The translations under genes were made by a program, and so were the position numbers. 64,000 nt of DNA, from assembly GCF_014204625.1 (NCBI RefSeq), contig NZ_JACHLU010000017.1:43333-107332 (forward strand). Reading direction: 5' to 3'. The stretch comes from Gillisella vitis (GTDB lineage Bacteria > Pseudomonadota > Alphaproteobacteria > Rhizobiales > Rhizobiaceae). How positions within the stretch are numbered: the stretch's first letter is position 1; every line of letters starts with the position of its first letter. Positions 42,804 through 52,611 of the stretch are shown here, in pieces. The notes under the pieces were generated by a model, which was not told the origin of the DNA, made no database searches, and was given only the letters and a program-made list of their open reading frames with translations.

Positions 42804-42973
42804 CCTACACGGTGCACGACGCGAGGTTTTTTGAGGAACATCGACACGGCACGAACTGCGGCAGGCAATCAGCAAAATCGATGAGAGCAGCGTCGAACGC
42901 AGTCCCGATCACACGATCGCACACCAATACTTCTGAGCACACGACTTGATAAATACAACCGCTGAAAGGAAAC

Positions 42974-43297
42974 ATGATGAGCTGGCTATATCTAGGAATG
43001 GCCGTTATTTTTGAGATTGCAGTCGCATTCAGTGCAGGCAATGCAAAGGGTTTCACGAGACTCGGATGGACTGCCGCCACCCTAATTAGTGGTGCAATTG
43101 CGACCGTATTCCTCAGCTTTGCACTCCTCACCTTCGACGTTGGCGTAGGCTACGCCATCTGGACCTCCCTCGCAGGTGTCGGGATTGTCGTGTTGGGGGC
43201 ACTGTTTTTCGGCCAAAGATTGAATCTGAAAAAGATCCTAGGGATCATCCTTGTTATCGGAGGCGTCGTCGGCCTGCGCCTCAGCGGCGCGGCATAG
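42974..43297 (+). CDS. SMR-family transporter subunit 1
   Basis: 107 aa with four transmembrane helices. The membrane-embedded glutamate of the SMR family is in WLYLGMAVIFEIAVAFSAG. The GFTRLGW segment resembles the SugE/Gdx branch, and the last helix is KKILGIILVIGGVVGLRLSG. AAAGGAA precedes ATG-ATG; the second ATG (42977) may be the true start. Paired with the next gene, it likely forms a heterodimeric drug or guanidinium exporter. Codon use is less G+C-rich than in the surrounding host genes. Confidence 0.85.
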   Translation: MMSWLYLGMAVIFEIAVAFSAGNAKGFTRLGWTAATLISGAIATVFLSFALLTFDVGVGYAIWTSLAGVGIVVLGALFFGQRLNLKKILGIILVIGGVVGLRLSGAA

Positions 43298-43345
43298 AGA
43301 ATTCCCAAACACGGCAAATCCCATTCCCCCTGAGAGGACCTTAAC

Positions 43346-43708
43346 TTGACCACGACAGACGAAAAGACCCTAACCAGCAGGCGCGCATGGATGATGTTGA
43401 TGCTCGCAAGCACCTTTGAAATCGGCTACGCTCTCTGCGTAGGCGGCAGCCAAGCCTTCACAGTGCTGAGTTGGTCGGCAGCAGCCTTGGTTTTCTTTCT
43501 GCTCACCCTTTACTTCCTCAGCTCCGCCTTGCGAACTATAGACGTGGGAATAGGCTACGCGGTATGGGCGGGCATCGGCTCTGTTGGTGCTGCGACCCTT
43601 GGCAGTGTTTTGCTCAACCAGCCACTCACATGGGTTCAGGCATTTTGGCTGGCGGTCATTATCATCGGTGTCGTCTGGTTGAAGCTTGCTGACAGCGCAA
43701 AGCTTTAA
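43346..43708 (+). CDS. SMR-family transporter subunit 2
   Basis: 120 aa, four transmembrane helices. The conserved glutamate is in MMLMLASTFEIGYALCVGGS, with VGIGYAVWAGIGSVGAATLG and WLAVIIIGVVWLKLADS. The start is TTG 43346 with GAGAGGA 7 nt upstream. It has an extra 14-residue N-terminus (MTTTDEKTLTSRRA) compared with subunit 1, as often in paired SMR proteins with opposite membrane orientation. Same transcription unit as subunit 1. Confidence 0.85.
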   Translation: MTTTDEKTLTSRRAWMMLMLASTFEIGYALCVGGSQAFTVLSWSAAALVFFLLTLYFLSSALRTIDVGIGYAVWAGIGSVGAATLGSVLLNQPLTWVQAFWLAVIIIGVVWLKLADSAKL

Positions 43709-43764
43709 CGAAAGCCTATCGCAAAATTCCTTAAACCAGTATGGGCCATAAAGTGAAGATTTGG

Positions 43765-43798
43765 CTCAAGAGCAGGCCGATAGCCGAGTGCTCTTGAG
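43765..43798 (+). terminator. Hairpin after the SMR pair
   Basis: CTCAAGAGCA / TGCTCTTGAG, 10-bp perfect stem with a 14-nt loop containing GGCCGATAGCC. No T tract; it lies between the SMR pair and the MarR gene and may be an attenuator or a repeat. Confidence 0.4.
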
Positions 43799-43866
43799 TC
43801 AATGCATGTATGGGCATACATATGCGGAACATTCTACTCATCGCTCAAAGAAAGCCCGCATCGATC

Positions 43867-44277
43867 ATGTCAAAGAAAAGCGATTCATGGCTCAAGTTGA
43901 CTCAGATGGTGGCCAACGTCGAAGCTCAGCTGGGTAAAATTTTGCAAGAAAGACATGGGCTTGGTCTATCGGACTATCGTGCGCTACAGATATTAGCGCG
44001 GTCACACAATTCTGAGCTTCGGATGCAGGATTTGGCCCACAATCTTCACCTCAACCAAAGCTCTGTCTCACGAATGGTCGAACGACTGGAGCGTGGCGGG
44101 TTTACCGTTCGTGACCTTTGCCCGGACGACAAGCGCGGAGTTTACACAGTCCTAACAGAGAAAGGCCGCACACGCCTGGAAGAATCCCAGCCTGATTATG
44201 AAGCAGCCTTAACAAACGCCCTCAAAGACCTAGGCTGCGAGGAAATGTTGTCAGAAATATTCGTCACGCAAACATAA
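43867..44277 (+). CDS. MarR-family transcriptional regulator
   Basis: 136 aa. The winged helix is visible: LSDYRALQILARSHNSELRM, then LAHNLHLNQSSVSRMVERLE (recognition helix) and RDLCPDDKRGVYTVLTEKGR (wing). It probably controls the SMR pair through the palindromes at 42731-42803; inference from proximity. Start is unsure: ATG 43867 gives the usual MarR N-terminus, while ATG 43810 and 43822 are in frame upstream. Confidence 0.85.
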   Translation: MSKKSDSWLKLTQMVANVEAQLGKILQERHGLGLSDYRALQILARSHNSELRMQDLAHNLHLNQSSVSRMVERLERGGFTVRDLCPDDKRGVYTVLTEKGRTRLEESQPDYEAALTNALKDLGCEEMLSEIFVTQT

Positions 44278-44391
44278 ATCTTGTCTATAATAAACATCAA
44301 AATCAATCCGTTCAAAAATTCGCCCGATTGCCCCTTGCACTGGTGAAAGCAAAAGGATCAACCGGACGAACGTCGAGAAACTTCGAAAAAA

Positions 44392-45867
44392 TTACCCCTC
44401 AATCCCATCCAGCAAATCGCGGGCCGCAGCCGTGGTCACGCGGCGCATTTCCACTTCATCGCGGCGCGACGCCAGCAGTTCGGTGGCCATGATCTGATCG
44501 GCGAGATCGGCGGGCAGCGACAACAGCACGCGGGTTTCGCCAGCGTTCAAGCCATCCACATCCGAGCGCTTGGCGGTGATCATGCCGCCAGCCACCGTGT
44601 TGTTGGTGTCGGGATCGATCAGAATGAAGGCGCCTGTGGAGCGGTTTTGCTCGTAAGGGTCAAACACCGCCTTTTCGTCAAAGGCCAGATGCACCTTGCC
44701 GATGGAATTCATCGGCAGGTCTTCGGCCGGGCCCCATTTGCCGTTTTTCAGATCGAGCTTCTGCACCGGCTTGACCTGCACGCGCTGGCGGCGCGAGCCG
44801 CTTTTCAGCCAATAGCGCTTGTTGGGCACAATGCCATCGGGCTGAAGCGCAACCAGTTGAGCATCGAACGCCAGACCAATCTGCGGTTCACTGTCAAGCG
44901 ACACAATCATGTCGCCGCGCGACACATCCACCTGCCGGTCGAGAACCAGCGTGATGGCATCGCCAGCAACAGCGGCATTGCGCACCAGATCAAAGGTGAC
45001 AATCTGCTTGACGTTGGCCACGGCCCCCGATGGCAAAATCGCTACGCTATCGCCGGGCTTGACGGAGCCACCGGCCACGGTGCCCTGATAACCGCGAAAG
45101 CTTTCGCCCGGACGGCTGACGCGCTGCACTGGCAGGCGGAAGCCTGTGCTTTGCGCCGAGCGCACGGTTGCCTTTTCCAGTGTTTCCACCAGCGTCGGAC
45201 CCTCATACCATGGCATCGAGGCTTTGCCGTCATAGACGACATTTTCGCCCTTCAGCGCCGACATCGGAATGGCGGTAATCTGGCGCACGCCCAGCGTCAG
45301 GGCGATTTCCTTGAACTCATGCACAATCGCATCAAAACCGGCCTTGTTATACTCGGTCAGATCGATCTTGTTGACGGCCAGCACGAATTGCTTGATGCCC
45401 ATCAGCGATGCAATCGTCGCGTGGCGGCGGGTCTGCTCCAGAATGCCAACGCGGGCATCGACCAGCAGAATGGCCAGATCAGCGGTGGAGGCGCCGGTGG
45501 CCATATTGCGGGTATATTGCTCATGGCCGGGGGTGTCGGCGACAATGAACGAGCGCTTGTCGGTGGCGAAATAGCGATAGGCGACATCAATGGTGATGCC
45601 CTGTTCGCGTTCGGCCTGAAGACCATCCAAAAGCAGCGCGAAATCCGGCAGGCCGAGGTCGTTCTGCTTGCCGCTGTCGCGGCGAAGGGTGGCGGCCTGA
45701 TCTTCCTTGACCGCTTTGGTATCCCACAGCAGACGGCCAATCAGAGTGGATTTGCCATCATCCACCGAGCCGCAGGTGATGAGACGCAGCGGGCGAAGAT
45801 CGCGGCCAGTATACACCGGCTCGGCCTGAGGTGCCGTATTGGCGAGGGCTGTTGCGCTTGGTGTCAT
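44392..45867 (-). CDS. cysN: Sulfate adenylyltransferase subunit 1 (GTPase)
   Basis: 491 aa EF-Tu-like GTPase: G1 CGSVDDGKSTLIGRLL, G2/G3 EREQGITIDVAYRYFATDKR then ADTPGHEQYTRNM, and G4 LAVNKIDL. Beta-barrel domains II and III follow (FRLPVQRVSRPGESFRGYQG). With CysD it forms ATP sulfurylase, making APS from sulfate and ATP at the cost of GTP. There is no C-terminal APS kinase domain, so this is CysN and not a CysN/C (NodQ) fusion. ATG 45867 has GAAGGA upstream and lies 1 nt after the cysD stop. Last gene of cysHDN. Confidence 0.95.
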   Translation of the reverse strand: MTPSATALANTAPQAEPVYTGRDLRPLRLITCGSVDDGKSTLIGRLLWDTKAVKEDQAATLRRDSGKQNDLGLPDFALLLDGLQAEREQGITIDVAYRYFATDKRSFIVADTPGHEQYTRNMATGASTADLAILLVDARVGILEQTRRHATIASLMGIKQFVLAVNKIDLTEYNKAGFDAIVHEFKEIALTLGVRQITAIPMSALKGENVVYDGKASMPWYEGPTLVETLEKATVRSAQSTGFRLPVQRVSRPGESFRGYQGTVAGGSVKPGDSVAILPSGAVANVKQIVTFDLVRNAAVAGDAITLVLDRQVDVSRGDMIVSLDSEPQIGLAFDAQLVALQPDGIVPNKRYWLKSGSRRQRVQVKPVQKLDLKNGKWGPAEDLPMNSIGKVHLAFDEKAVFDPYEQNRSTGAFILIDPDTNNTVAGGMITAKRSDVDGLNAGETRVLLSLPADLADQIMATELLASRRDEVEMRRVTTAAARDLLDGIEG

Positions 45868-45868
45868 C

Positions 45869-46885
45869 TCAAAAATATCCTTCGCGTTTTTTCTTTTCCA
45901 TCGAGCCGGACTGGTCGCGGTCAATCGCGCGGCCCTGACGCTCAGAAACAGTGGCAATTTCAAGCTCGGCAATCACTTCATCCAGCGTGGTCGCCTGGGA
46001 TGGGATGGCCCCCGTCAGAGGAAAACAACCCAGCGTGCGGAAACGGATCATGCCCTCTTGCAAGGTTTCGCCGGGCAAAAGTTCCAGCCGCTCGTCTTCC
46101 GCCATGATCATCATGCCATCGCGCTCGACAAATGGGCGCTTGGCAGCGAAATACAGTGGAACCAGCGGAATGTTTTCGGCCTGAATGTAACGCCAGATGT
46201 CCACTTCCGTCCAGTTGGACAGCGGAAACGCCCGCACGCTCTCGCCCTTGCGGATCATGCCGTTATAGACATTCCACAGCTCTGGCCGCTGGTTGCGCGG
46301 ATCCCACTTATGGTCTGGCGTGCGGAAGGAATAGATCCGCTCCTTGGCGCGCGAGGCTTCTTCATCGCGCCGTGCTCCACCAAAAGCGGCATCATATTTG
46401 CCTGCATCCAGCGCCTGGCGCAGCGCTTCGGTTTTCATGATGTCGGTGTAAAGCGCCGAGCCATGGCTGAACGGGCTGACCCCTTCGGCCTTGCCACGTG
46501 GATTGGTATGCACCACCAGATCGAGATCATAGAGCTTGGCCATCTGATCGCGGAAGGCGATCATCTCTTTGAATTTCCAGCCGGTATCAATGTGCAACAG
46601 CGGAAACGGCACACGACCGGGAAAAAACGCCTTGCGCGCCAGATGCAGCAGCACAGAGCTGTCTTTGCCGATGGAATAGAGCATCACCGGATTTTCAAAC
46701 TCGCCCGCCACTTCGCGGAAAATGTGGATGGCCTCATTTTCCAGCGCCTTCAAATGCGGGTCCAGCGGCGTGCGCGGAGCAGCATCCTTGGAATGCGGAT
46801 CAAATTCGGACTGATGCAAATGCATGACTTGATTTCCAGATACGGGCCCAGCCGCGGCGGCTGTGGTCGAAAGCTTTTCAGACAT
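45869..46885 (-). CDS. cysD: Sulfate adenylyltransferase subunit 2
   Basis: 338 aa PAPS reductase-like/PP-loop protein: [20 protein letters not shown] (PP-loop SxGKDS), [37 protein letters not shown] and [20 protein letters not shown]. It catalyses adenylyl transfer from ATP to sulfate with CysN. ATG 46885 is chosen; the first 30 or so residues ([20 protein letters not shown]) extend beyond most homologues, and Met21 of this form could also start. Confidence 0.95.
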   Translation of the reverse strand: MSEKLSTTAAAAGPVSGNQVMHLHQSEFDPHSKDAAPRTPLDPHLKALENEAIHIFREVAGEFENPVMLYSIGKDSSVLLHLARKAFFPGRVPFPLLHIDTGWKFKEMIAFRDQMAKLYDLDLVVHTNPRGKAEGVSPFSHGSALYTDIMKTEALRQALDAGKYDAAFGGARRDEEASRAKERIYSFRTPDHKWDPRNQRPELWNVYNGMIRKGESVRAFPLSNWTEVDIWRYIQAENIPLVPLYFAAKRPFVERDGMMIMAEDERLELLPGETLQEGMIRFRTLGCFPLTGAIPSQATTLDEVIAELEIATVSERQGRAIDRDQSGSMEKKKREGYF

Positions 46886-46962
46886 AATGGCTTTTCTACC
46901 TTCTCGGGCATGTCCAAGGCTAGTCACCTGGATCATTTTCCCTTTAAACTGTGATTTGGGAA

Positions 46963-47712
46963 TCAGAGAGCGCTGGAATTGAGCGACGGAATGGCGGATT
47001 CTGGCACATGCAGGCCACATTCGCGCTTTTCGTCATTCTCCCACCACCAGCGACCGGCGCGTTCCGGCTCGCCGGGCTTGATGGCGCGGGTACAGGGCTC
47101 ACAACCAATCGACGGGTAGCCGCGGGCATGCAGCGGATTGATTGGCACGGCCTCAGCGTCAACATAGGTGTTGATGTCGTCCAGCGACCAATCGGCCAGC
47201 GGATTGACCTTGATGAGATTGCGCTCAGCATCATATTCGGCAAAGGGCGTGTGAGCGCGATTGCCCGACTGGCTGCGGCGCAAACCCGTGATCCAGACTG
47301 TAGCGCCTTCCAGCGCCTTGGCCAGCGGCACAAGCTTGCGCACATGACAGCAGGCATGGCGCGCTTCAACACTTTCATAAAAGCCGTTCAGACCATATTT
47401 GGCGGCATAGGCATCAATATCATCCTGATCAGGATGATAACGAATGATGGAGACGCCAAACCGTTCTTCGGTCTCGGAGATCAGATCGACGGTTTCCTTG
47501 AACAGACGGCCGGTTTCCAGCGTTGCCACATGAATGGCCACATTGGACAGACCAATCGCTGCCGTAATGACCTGATCTTCAATGCCAAGGCTGGTGGTGA
47601 AAACGGCACGGCCGCCCAGCTCTTCAACAAGGCGAAGACGATCAATCAGATCAAGATCAGCAAGGGCCGCATCCAGCGTGGAGGCAGCCTGAACATTATC
47701 ATGCGATGTCAT
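46963..47712 (-). CDS. cysH: Assimilatory adenylylsulfate (APS) reductase
   Basis: 249 aa. Reduces APS to sulfite. It has the two cysteine pairs that hold a [4Fe-4S] cluster and mark APS rather than PAPS reductases (HACCHVRK and GCEPCTR) and the catalytic ECGLH near the C-terminus. Substrate-binding blocks are [19 protein letters not shown]-like ATLETGRLF and [12 protein letters not shown]. First gene of the cysHDN unit, 77 nt before cysD. AGGAAAG precedes the ATG. No regulator or sulfite reductase gene is in the window. Confidence 0.95.
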   Translation of the reverse strand: MTSHDNVQAASTLDAALADLDLIDRLRLVEELGGRAVFTTSLGIEDQVITAAIGLSNVAIHVATLETGRLFKETVDLISETEERFGVSIIRYHPDQDDIDAYAAKYGLNGFYESVEARHACCHVRKLVPLAKALEGATVWITGLRRSQSGNRAHTPFAEYDAERNLIKVNPLADWSLDDINTYVDAEAVPINPLHARGYPSIGCEPCTRAIKPGEPERAGRWWWENDEKRECGLHVPESAIPSLNSSAL

Positions 47713-47878
47713 GGGCTTCTTTCCTGCTACTTTATCGGAGTATCGCTGTTTTCAGCCGCCGATAACAGGAATTGCCTTTCAAGCGAGGCCGATTGGTGAG
47801 CAAATATCTCTAAAAGCCACAGGCTCTCGCGCATTTCCTGCCAAAGCCGCAGGCTGACAGGGCTATGGACAGAAAAAT

Positions 47879-47905
47879 CCTTCGGCACCGCAGCGGTGCC
47901 GAAGG
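47879..47905 (-). terminator. Rho-independent terminator of the lipoprotein gene
   Basis: CCTTCGGCACCG / CGGTGCCGAAGG, 12-bp perfect stem with a 3-nt loop; on the reverse strand ATTTTTCTG follows. It lies 10 nt after the stop of the leftward gene at 47915. Confidence 0.9.
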
Positions 47906-47914
47906 AGCAAAACG

Positions 47915-48304
47915 TTACGCGCCGCCGAGGAAGACTTCACACCATGTCTTGCCATCCTGATAGGGACGATCGGCCACGGTCTTCAGCTCCTCAATCACAT
48001 AATCCGACGATACGGTGAGATTGACCTGGCAGCTGAGATATTGCGTGCGCGTGGCCTTGCTATTGCCCTCTGCTGCCACCTTGCGGGTCTTGAAACCACC
48101 GCGCCATGTGTAGGTGGTTGTGCTGCCGGACTGAACATCGCTGATCGGAGGACCAAACTGTGCGAAGAACTTGCCCGCCGACTGCCCCTCCCAACGGACT
48201 TGCGCCGCATTTTTCTTTGCCACAACGGGCACGCCACCTGATGTTGTTGTGCAGCCTGCCAGCGCCAGCGCCAAACCGGCCGTCAGCATGATCTTGAAAT
48301 TCAT
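47915..48304 (-). CDS. Small lipoprotein of unknown function
   Basis: 129 aa. Lipoprotein signal peptide MNFKIMLTAGLALALAGC with the lipobox ending in Cys at about residue 18. The mature part contains AGKFFAQFGPPISDVQSGST then TTYTWRG and ends with two cysteines (LSCQVNL; GKTWCEVF), perhaps disulfide-bonded. It looks like the small SmpA/OmlA-style outer-membrane lipoproteins of rhizobia but I cannot name a family. AAGGA is 8 nt before ATG 48304. Confidence 0.75.
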   Translation of the reverse strand: MNFKIMLTAGLALALAGCTTTSGGVPVVAKKNAAQVRWEGQSAGKFFAQFGPPISDVQSGSTTTYTWRGGFKTRKVAAEGNSKATRTQYLSCQVNLTVSSDYVIEELKTVADRPYQDGKTWCEVFLGGA

Positions 48305-48563
48305 CCGCTTTATCCTTGATAATCCGCCTGAAGCAGCCTTCAATGACGAAAAGCTCCTGCCAGAACCCACGCCATGCCGCTTTGTCTGTGGCCTTTAGCG
48401 CCAAAATCCGGGCTTGGAAATCACCAAGTTTAAAAGTAACGCCAACTTGTCAAAAAACCGGCACGATTGCGGCATTCACGCCACGCTGAAGTTTCTCACA
48501 CTTTTCTTCACATCCCCGCTTGCCACCAGAAAATTCTTGGTCTATTCCCCACACCACTGAAGA

Positions 48564-48640
<77 letters not shown>

Positions 48641-48796
48641 TTCATTTTCCCCAAAACATCGACAATCTTGCCCGCAGTGTCCTGATGGCTTGACGCATTT
48701 GCGCTATCGCAAAATGTGACATTTTTTTTGCACATCACCCCGCTTACACTTCTTGAAAGCCCAAAAAGCTTGGTTTATATCCAGCATCACTGGTCA

Positions 48797-48873
48797 CGGA
48801 GTGTAGCGCAGTCTGGTAGCGCACCACGTTCGGGACGTGGGGGTCGGATGTTCGAATCATCTCACTCCGACCA
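48797..48873 (+). tRNA. tRNA-Pro (CGG)
   Basis: Same acceptor and D-arm as the tRNA 156 nt upstream; anticodon arm CCACG-TTCGGGA-CGTGG with anticodon CGG; T-arm ATGTTCGAATCAT; encoded CCA. The shared 5' half points to a tandem duplication that later diverged. Confidence 0.97.
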
Positions 48874-48895
48874 GTTTGACTGATCCCGAAACCCA

Positions 48896-49867
48896 TTACC
48901 CCCCAATTTTCGGCGTCTTCAATCCATCAAAAACCGAGGGCGCATTCGGGTCTGGCTTTGGCTCTTCCTTCAGAAACTCCGGCACAAGCCCGTCCGTGTT
49001 CATCGAGCCATAAGCGCCTTTGTCCTGAAAGGCCGGGTCGTCCAGGCCGGTGTCTTCGCCGTTCATATCAAGATTGGGCTGGCCGAGGTCCATGCCCGGC
49101 TGGGTTTTGATCGGCAGTGGCACGTAGAGCGACACAGTGACGATGATGGCGATGACGATCAGCCAGCTGCCGAGGATGCGCGACGGGATTTTCAGCCAAC
49201 CGCCTTTGAAGCAGCGCAGCAGGAAGGCGGGGGCCAAAATGATCCACAAAGCCGAGAGCACCGAGGAGATGGCAAAGACTGGGATGCCGACGCCGAAATC
49301 ATCAAGGCCGACAAACAGCGAGAAGGAAAAGGCCACCAGAACAACGGTTGCCAACATCGCCCGGTCGCGCCATTTGCCGGACAGCCACAGGCTTGCGCCC
49401 GACACGGCAACGGCCGATGGTGCCACCAGATAGAGCATATCGCCCAAAGCGCTATCGCGGATGGCGACAAAAATCGGATCAAAAAACAACAGCATCACCG
49501 CCAGAACGGCTGTGAACAGACCGATGGTGATGGCAAATTGCTTCGGCGTTTCCATCATGGCGCAGGCCACCGCAATGCCCAGCATCGCCAGCACCAGATC
49601 ATACACCGAGAAGGTGAACAACGCGCCCAGCTCGGCAAAACCATAATCATGCGGAATGCTCTGCGACACCGCCAGCAAAAACAGGCCGAAGCCCGCCAAC
49701 AACACCGAGGCCTTGAACCGGTCGGTCTTCATCACGGCGCGAAACGGCTTACTGCTTTCCTCACGCTCCGGTGCGGCCTTAGGCGTGGTCTCAAGCGGCT
49801 CACGGCCCTTCTGGCGGCGTTTGCGCGACGCTTTGCCGTTGGGCGATGTTGGGCTTTGGGCGCTCAT
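48896..49867 (-). CDS. Integral membrane protein of unknown function
   Basis: 323 aa. A basic, polar N-terminus (SRKRRQKGREPLETTPKAAP) is followed by about seven hydrophobic segments (VLLAGFGLFLLAVSQS; YDLVLAMLGIAVACAM; AITIGLFTAVLAVMLLFF; MLYLVAPSAVAVSGASLWLS; AMLATVVLVAFSFSLFVGL; VFAISSVLSALWIILAPAFL; ILGSWLIVIAIIVTVSLYVP). It ends in an acidic, Pro/Gly-rich hydrophilic tail (GMDLGQPNLDMNGEDTGLDD). No family recognised. It lies 38 nt downstream of ppdK on the same strand and may be co-transcribed. Confidence 0.75.
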   Translation of the reverse strand: MSAQSPTSPNGKASRKRRQKGREPLETTPKAAPEREESSKPFRAVMKTDRFKASVLLAGFGLFLLAVSQSIPHDYGFAELGALFTFSVYDLVLAMLGIAVACAMMETPKQFAITIGLFTAVLAVMLLFFDPIFVAIRDSALGDMLYLVAPSAVAVSGASLWLSGKWRDRAMLATVVLVAFSFSLFVGLDDFGVGIPVFAISSVLSALWIILAPAFLLRCFKGGWLKIPSRILGSWLIVIAIIVTVSLYVPLPIKTQPGMDLGQPNLDMNGEDTGLDDPAFQDKGAYGSMNTDGLVPEFLKEEPKPDPNAPSVFDGLKTPKIGG

Positions 49868-49905
49868 CGGCGTGCCTCCTGATCGTCACTGTCAGCGCCG
49901 CTATC

Positions 49906-52611
49906 TCACAAACCCGCTGATTTGTCACCTTGACACTGACCCAACAGCCGCCGCTGCTTGATGGTGGCCTGTGCCGCAGACAGCCGGGCAATCGGCACGC
50001 GAAACGGCGAGCACGACACATAATCCAGCCCGACATCCTCGCAGAAGTGAATGGAGGTCGGATCACCGCCATGTTCGCCGCAAATGCCAAGCTTCATGTC
50101 TGGCCGGGTTTGTCGGCCACGCTCAGCGGCAATGCGGATCAATTCGCCAACCCCGTCAAAATCCAGCGAGATGAACGGATCGCGCTCGATAATGCCTTTT
50201 TTCTGGTAGGTCGGGATAAAGGCCGCCGCATCATCGCGCGACATGCCAAAGGTGGTCTGAGTCAGGTCATTGGTGCCAAACGAGAAAAACTCGGCGGCTT
50301 CCGCAATCACATGGGCACGGATGGCCGCACGCGGCAGCTCGATCATCGTGCCGACCAGATAGGAAATTTCCAGCGCCCCTTCGCGCATCACCTCGGTGGC
50401 AATACGGTCAATCACGCCCTTGACATAATCCAGCTCGGAGCGCAGCCCCACCAGCGGCACCATGATTTCCGGCACCACCGGCTCGCCGGTTTCAAGCGCT
50501 GCCGCAATGGCGGCTTCAAAAATGGCACGCGCCTGCATTTCGGCAATTTCGGGATAGGAAATCGCCAAACGGCAACCGCGATGGCCCAGCATGGGGTTAA
50601 ACTCATGCAGGGCATCCACCCGCTGGCTTAACGCGCGTGGCTCCATGCCCATGGCGGCTGCCACCTCGGCAATTTCCTGCTCGGTTTTGGGCAAAAACTC
50701 GTGCAAGGGCGGATCGAGCAGACGGATTGTCACCGGCAGGCCATGCATGATCGAAAACAGCTCGGTGAAGTCCGAGCGCTGCATCGGCAACAGCTTGTCG
50801 AGGGCGGCGCGGCGTCCGGCCTCGTCTTCGGCCAGAATCATCTCGCGCATCACATGAATGCGCTCACCTTCGAAAAACATATGTTCGGTGCGGCACAGGC
50901 CAATGCCTTCGGCCCCAAACGAGCGGGCAGCTCTAGCATCGCCCGGTGTGTCAGCGTTGGTGCGCACGGTCATGCGGCGGACCTTGTCGGCCCAGGCCAT
51001 GATTTCCGCAAAATCGCCCGACAATTCCGGCTGCAACATCGGCACGGCCCCTTTGAGCACCTGCCCGGAGGAACCATCAATGGTGATAATGTCGCCCTTT
51101 TTCAGCTGCACGCCCACGCCAATCAGCACGCCATTGCGCTGATCCACCCGCATGGTGCCAGCCCCTGCCACGCAGGGGATTCCCATACCACGCGCCACCA
51201 CGGCGGCATGGCTGGTCATGCCGCCACGGGTGGTCAACACGCCTTCGGCGGCGTGCATACCGTGAATGTCTTCCGGGCTGGTTTCCATCCGCACCAGAAT
51301 GACCTTGCGGCCCTCTTCCTCGGCCATCACCGCATCTTCAGCGGTAAACACGATCTCGCCCGTGGCAGCCCCCGGCGATGCCGGCAGGCCAGAACCAATC
51401 ACCTCGCGCGCCACCCGTGGGTCAATGGTGGGGTGCAACAGCTGATCCAGCGACGATGGCTCGATGCGCGACACCGCCTCGTCCTCGCTGATCAGTCCTT
51501 CTGCCACCATATCCACGGCGATTTTCATCGCCGCCTTGGTGGTGCGCTTGCCGGAACGGGTTTGCAGCATCCACAGCTTGCCGCGCTCAATGGTAAATTC
51601 CACATCCTGCATGTCCTGATAATGGGTCTCAAGCCGGGCGCAGATCGCTTTAAACTCGGCAAAGGCGTCCGGCATCAGCTTTTCCATGGCGGGCTTGTCA
51701 TAGCCGGATTCAAGGCGTGCGGCCTCGGTCAGCGATTGCGGCGTGCGAATGCCCGCCACCACATCCTCGCCCTGCGCGTTGACGAGAAACTCGCCATAGA
51801 GTTCCTTTTCGCCGGTCGATGGATTGCGGGTAAAGGCAACCCCCGTGGCAGAGGTGGAGCCGAGATTGCCAAACACCATGGCCTGCACGTTGACCGCCGT
51901 GCCCCAATGGCCGGGAATATTGTGCAATTGCCGATAGGTCACGGCGCGCGTGTTCATCCAGCTGGAAAACACCGCGCCAATGGCACCCCAGAGCTGCACC
52001 TGCGGGTCTTGCGGAAACGGCTCACCCAGCTCATCCTCAATCATCTGCTTGTAGATGCTGGTGACGTGCTGCCATTCGACCGCACTCAGGTCGGTATCAA
52101 ATTCATGGCCAAAGCGGGCTTTTTCGTCGTCAAGAATTTCCTCGAAAATCTCGTGATCCAGCCCCAGCACCACATCGCTATACATCTGGATGAAGCGACG
52201 ATAGCTGTCCCAGGCAAAGCGGGCGTCCTCGGCGTTGCGGCCAAGGCCCTCCACGGTGTCGTCATTCAGTCCGAGATTGAGCACCGTATCCATCATACCC
52301 GGCATGGAAAAGCGCGAACCGGAGCGCACCGACAGCAGCAGCGGATTGCGCGCATCGCCAAACATGCGTCCGGTAATGGCCTCAATGCCGATAATGCCGT
52401 CCAGCACCTGCTTCTTCAGCGCATCGGGAAAACTGCGCTGGTGGGTGTAATAATGCGTGCAGGCATCGGCAATAATGGTCAGACCCGGCGGAACAGGCAG
52501 ACCAAGACCGGCCATTTCGGCCAGATTGGCACCTTTTCCACCCAGTTTTTCAACATCACCGGCTCCGCCTTCGGCCTTGCCAGCGCCAAAGGTATAGACC
52601 CACTTCCCCAT
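49906..52611 (-). CDS. ppdK: Pyruvate, phosphate dikinase
   Basis: 901 aa, the family's usual length. N-terminal ATP-grasp domain (KLGGKGANLAEMAGLGLPVP; FGDARNPLLLSVRSGS, GMMDTVLNLGLND). The swivelling phosphohistidine domain has GGMTSHAAVVARGMGIPCVA with the catalytic His. C-terminal PEP/pyruvate barrel: GIGLCRTEHMFF, PMLGHRGCRL, FGTNDLTQTTFGMSRDDA, GICGEHGGDP with the catalytic Cys. It interconverts PEP and pyruvate with ATP, AMP and Pi. ATG 52611 has GGAGAAG at 8 nt; a GTG one codon earlier is in frame. Confidence 0.96.
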   Translation of the reverse strand: MGKWVYTFGAGKAEGGAGDVEKLGGKGANLAEMAGLGLPVPPGLTIIADACTHYYTHQRSFPDALKKQVLDGIIGIEAITGRMFGDARNPLLLSVRSGSRFSMPGMMDTVLNLGLNDDTVEGLGRNAEDARFAWDSYRRFIQMYSDVVLGLDHEIFEEILDDEKARFGHEFDTDLSAVEWQHVTSIYKQMIEDELGEPFPQDPQVQLWGAIGAVFSSWMNTRAVTYRQLHNIPGHWGTAVNVQAMVFGNLGSTSATGVAFTRNPSTGEKELYGEFLVNAQGEDVVAGIRTPQSLTEAARLESGYDKPAMEKLMPDAFAEFKAICARLETHYQDMQDVEFTIERGKLWMLQTRSGKRTTKAAMKIAVDMVAEGLISEDEAVSRIEPSSLDQLLHPTIDPRVAREVIGSGLPASPGAATGEIVFTAEDAVMAEEEGRKVILVRMETSPEDIHGMHAAEGVLTTRGGMTSHAAVVARGMGIPCVAGAGTMRVDQRNGVLIGVGVQLKKGDIITIDGSSGQVLKGAVPMLQPELSGDFAEIMAWADKVRRMTVRTNADTPGDARAARSFGAEGIGLCRTEHMFFEGERIHVMREMILAEDEAGRRAALDKLLPMQRSDFTELFSIMHGLPVTIRLLDPPLHEFLPKTEQEIAEVAAAMGMEPRALSQRVDALHEFNPMLGHRGCRLAISYPEIAEMQARAIFEAAIAAALETGEPVVPEIMVPLVGLRSELDYVKGVIDRIATEVMREGALEISYLVGTMIELPRAAIRAHVIAEAAEFFSFGTNDLTQTTFGMSRDDAAAFIPTYQKKGIIERDPFISLDFDGVGELIRIAAERGRQTRPDMKLGICGEHGGDPTSIHFCEDVGLDYVSCSPFRVPIARLSAAQATIKQRRLLGQCQGDKSAGL

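Larger units (their letters stand above)
42309..42973. other. 665-nt region between the LacI-family gene and the SMR pair
   Basis: It contains a small ORF with a good ribosome binding site (42523-42699) that encloses a palindromic repeat, and two operator palindromes (42731-42803). The A+T-rich leader of the SMR genes follows. I looked for a guanidine riboswitch in the leader and did not find its ACGR hairpins or core. Confidence 0.5.

Noticed and set aside
42800..42973. Possible guanidine riboswitch in the leader of the SMR pair
   Set aside because: The SMR proteins resemble the Gdx branch, but the leader lacks the paired ACGR hairpins of guanidine-II and the conserved core of guanidine-I, so no riboswitch is claimed.
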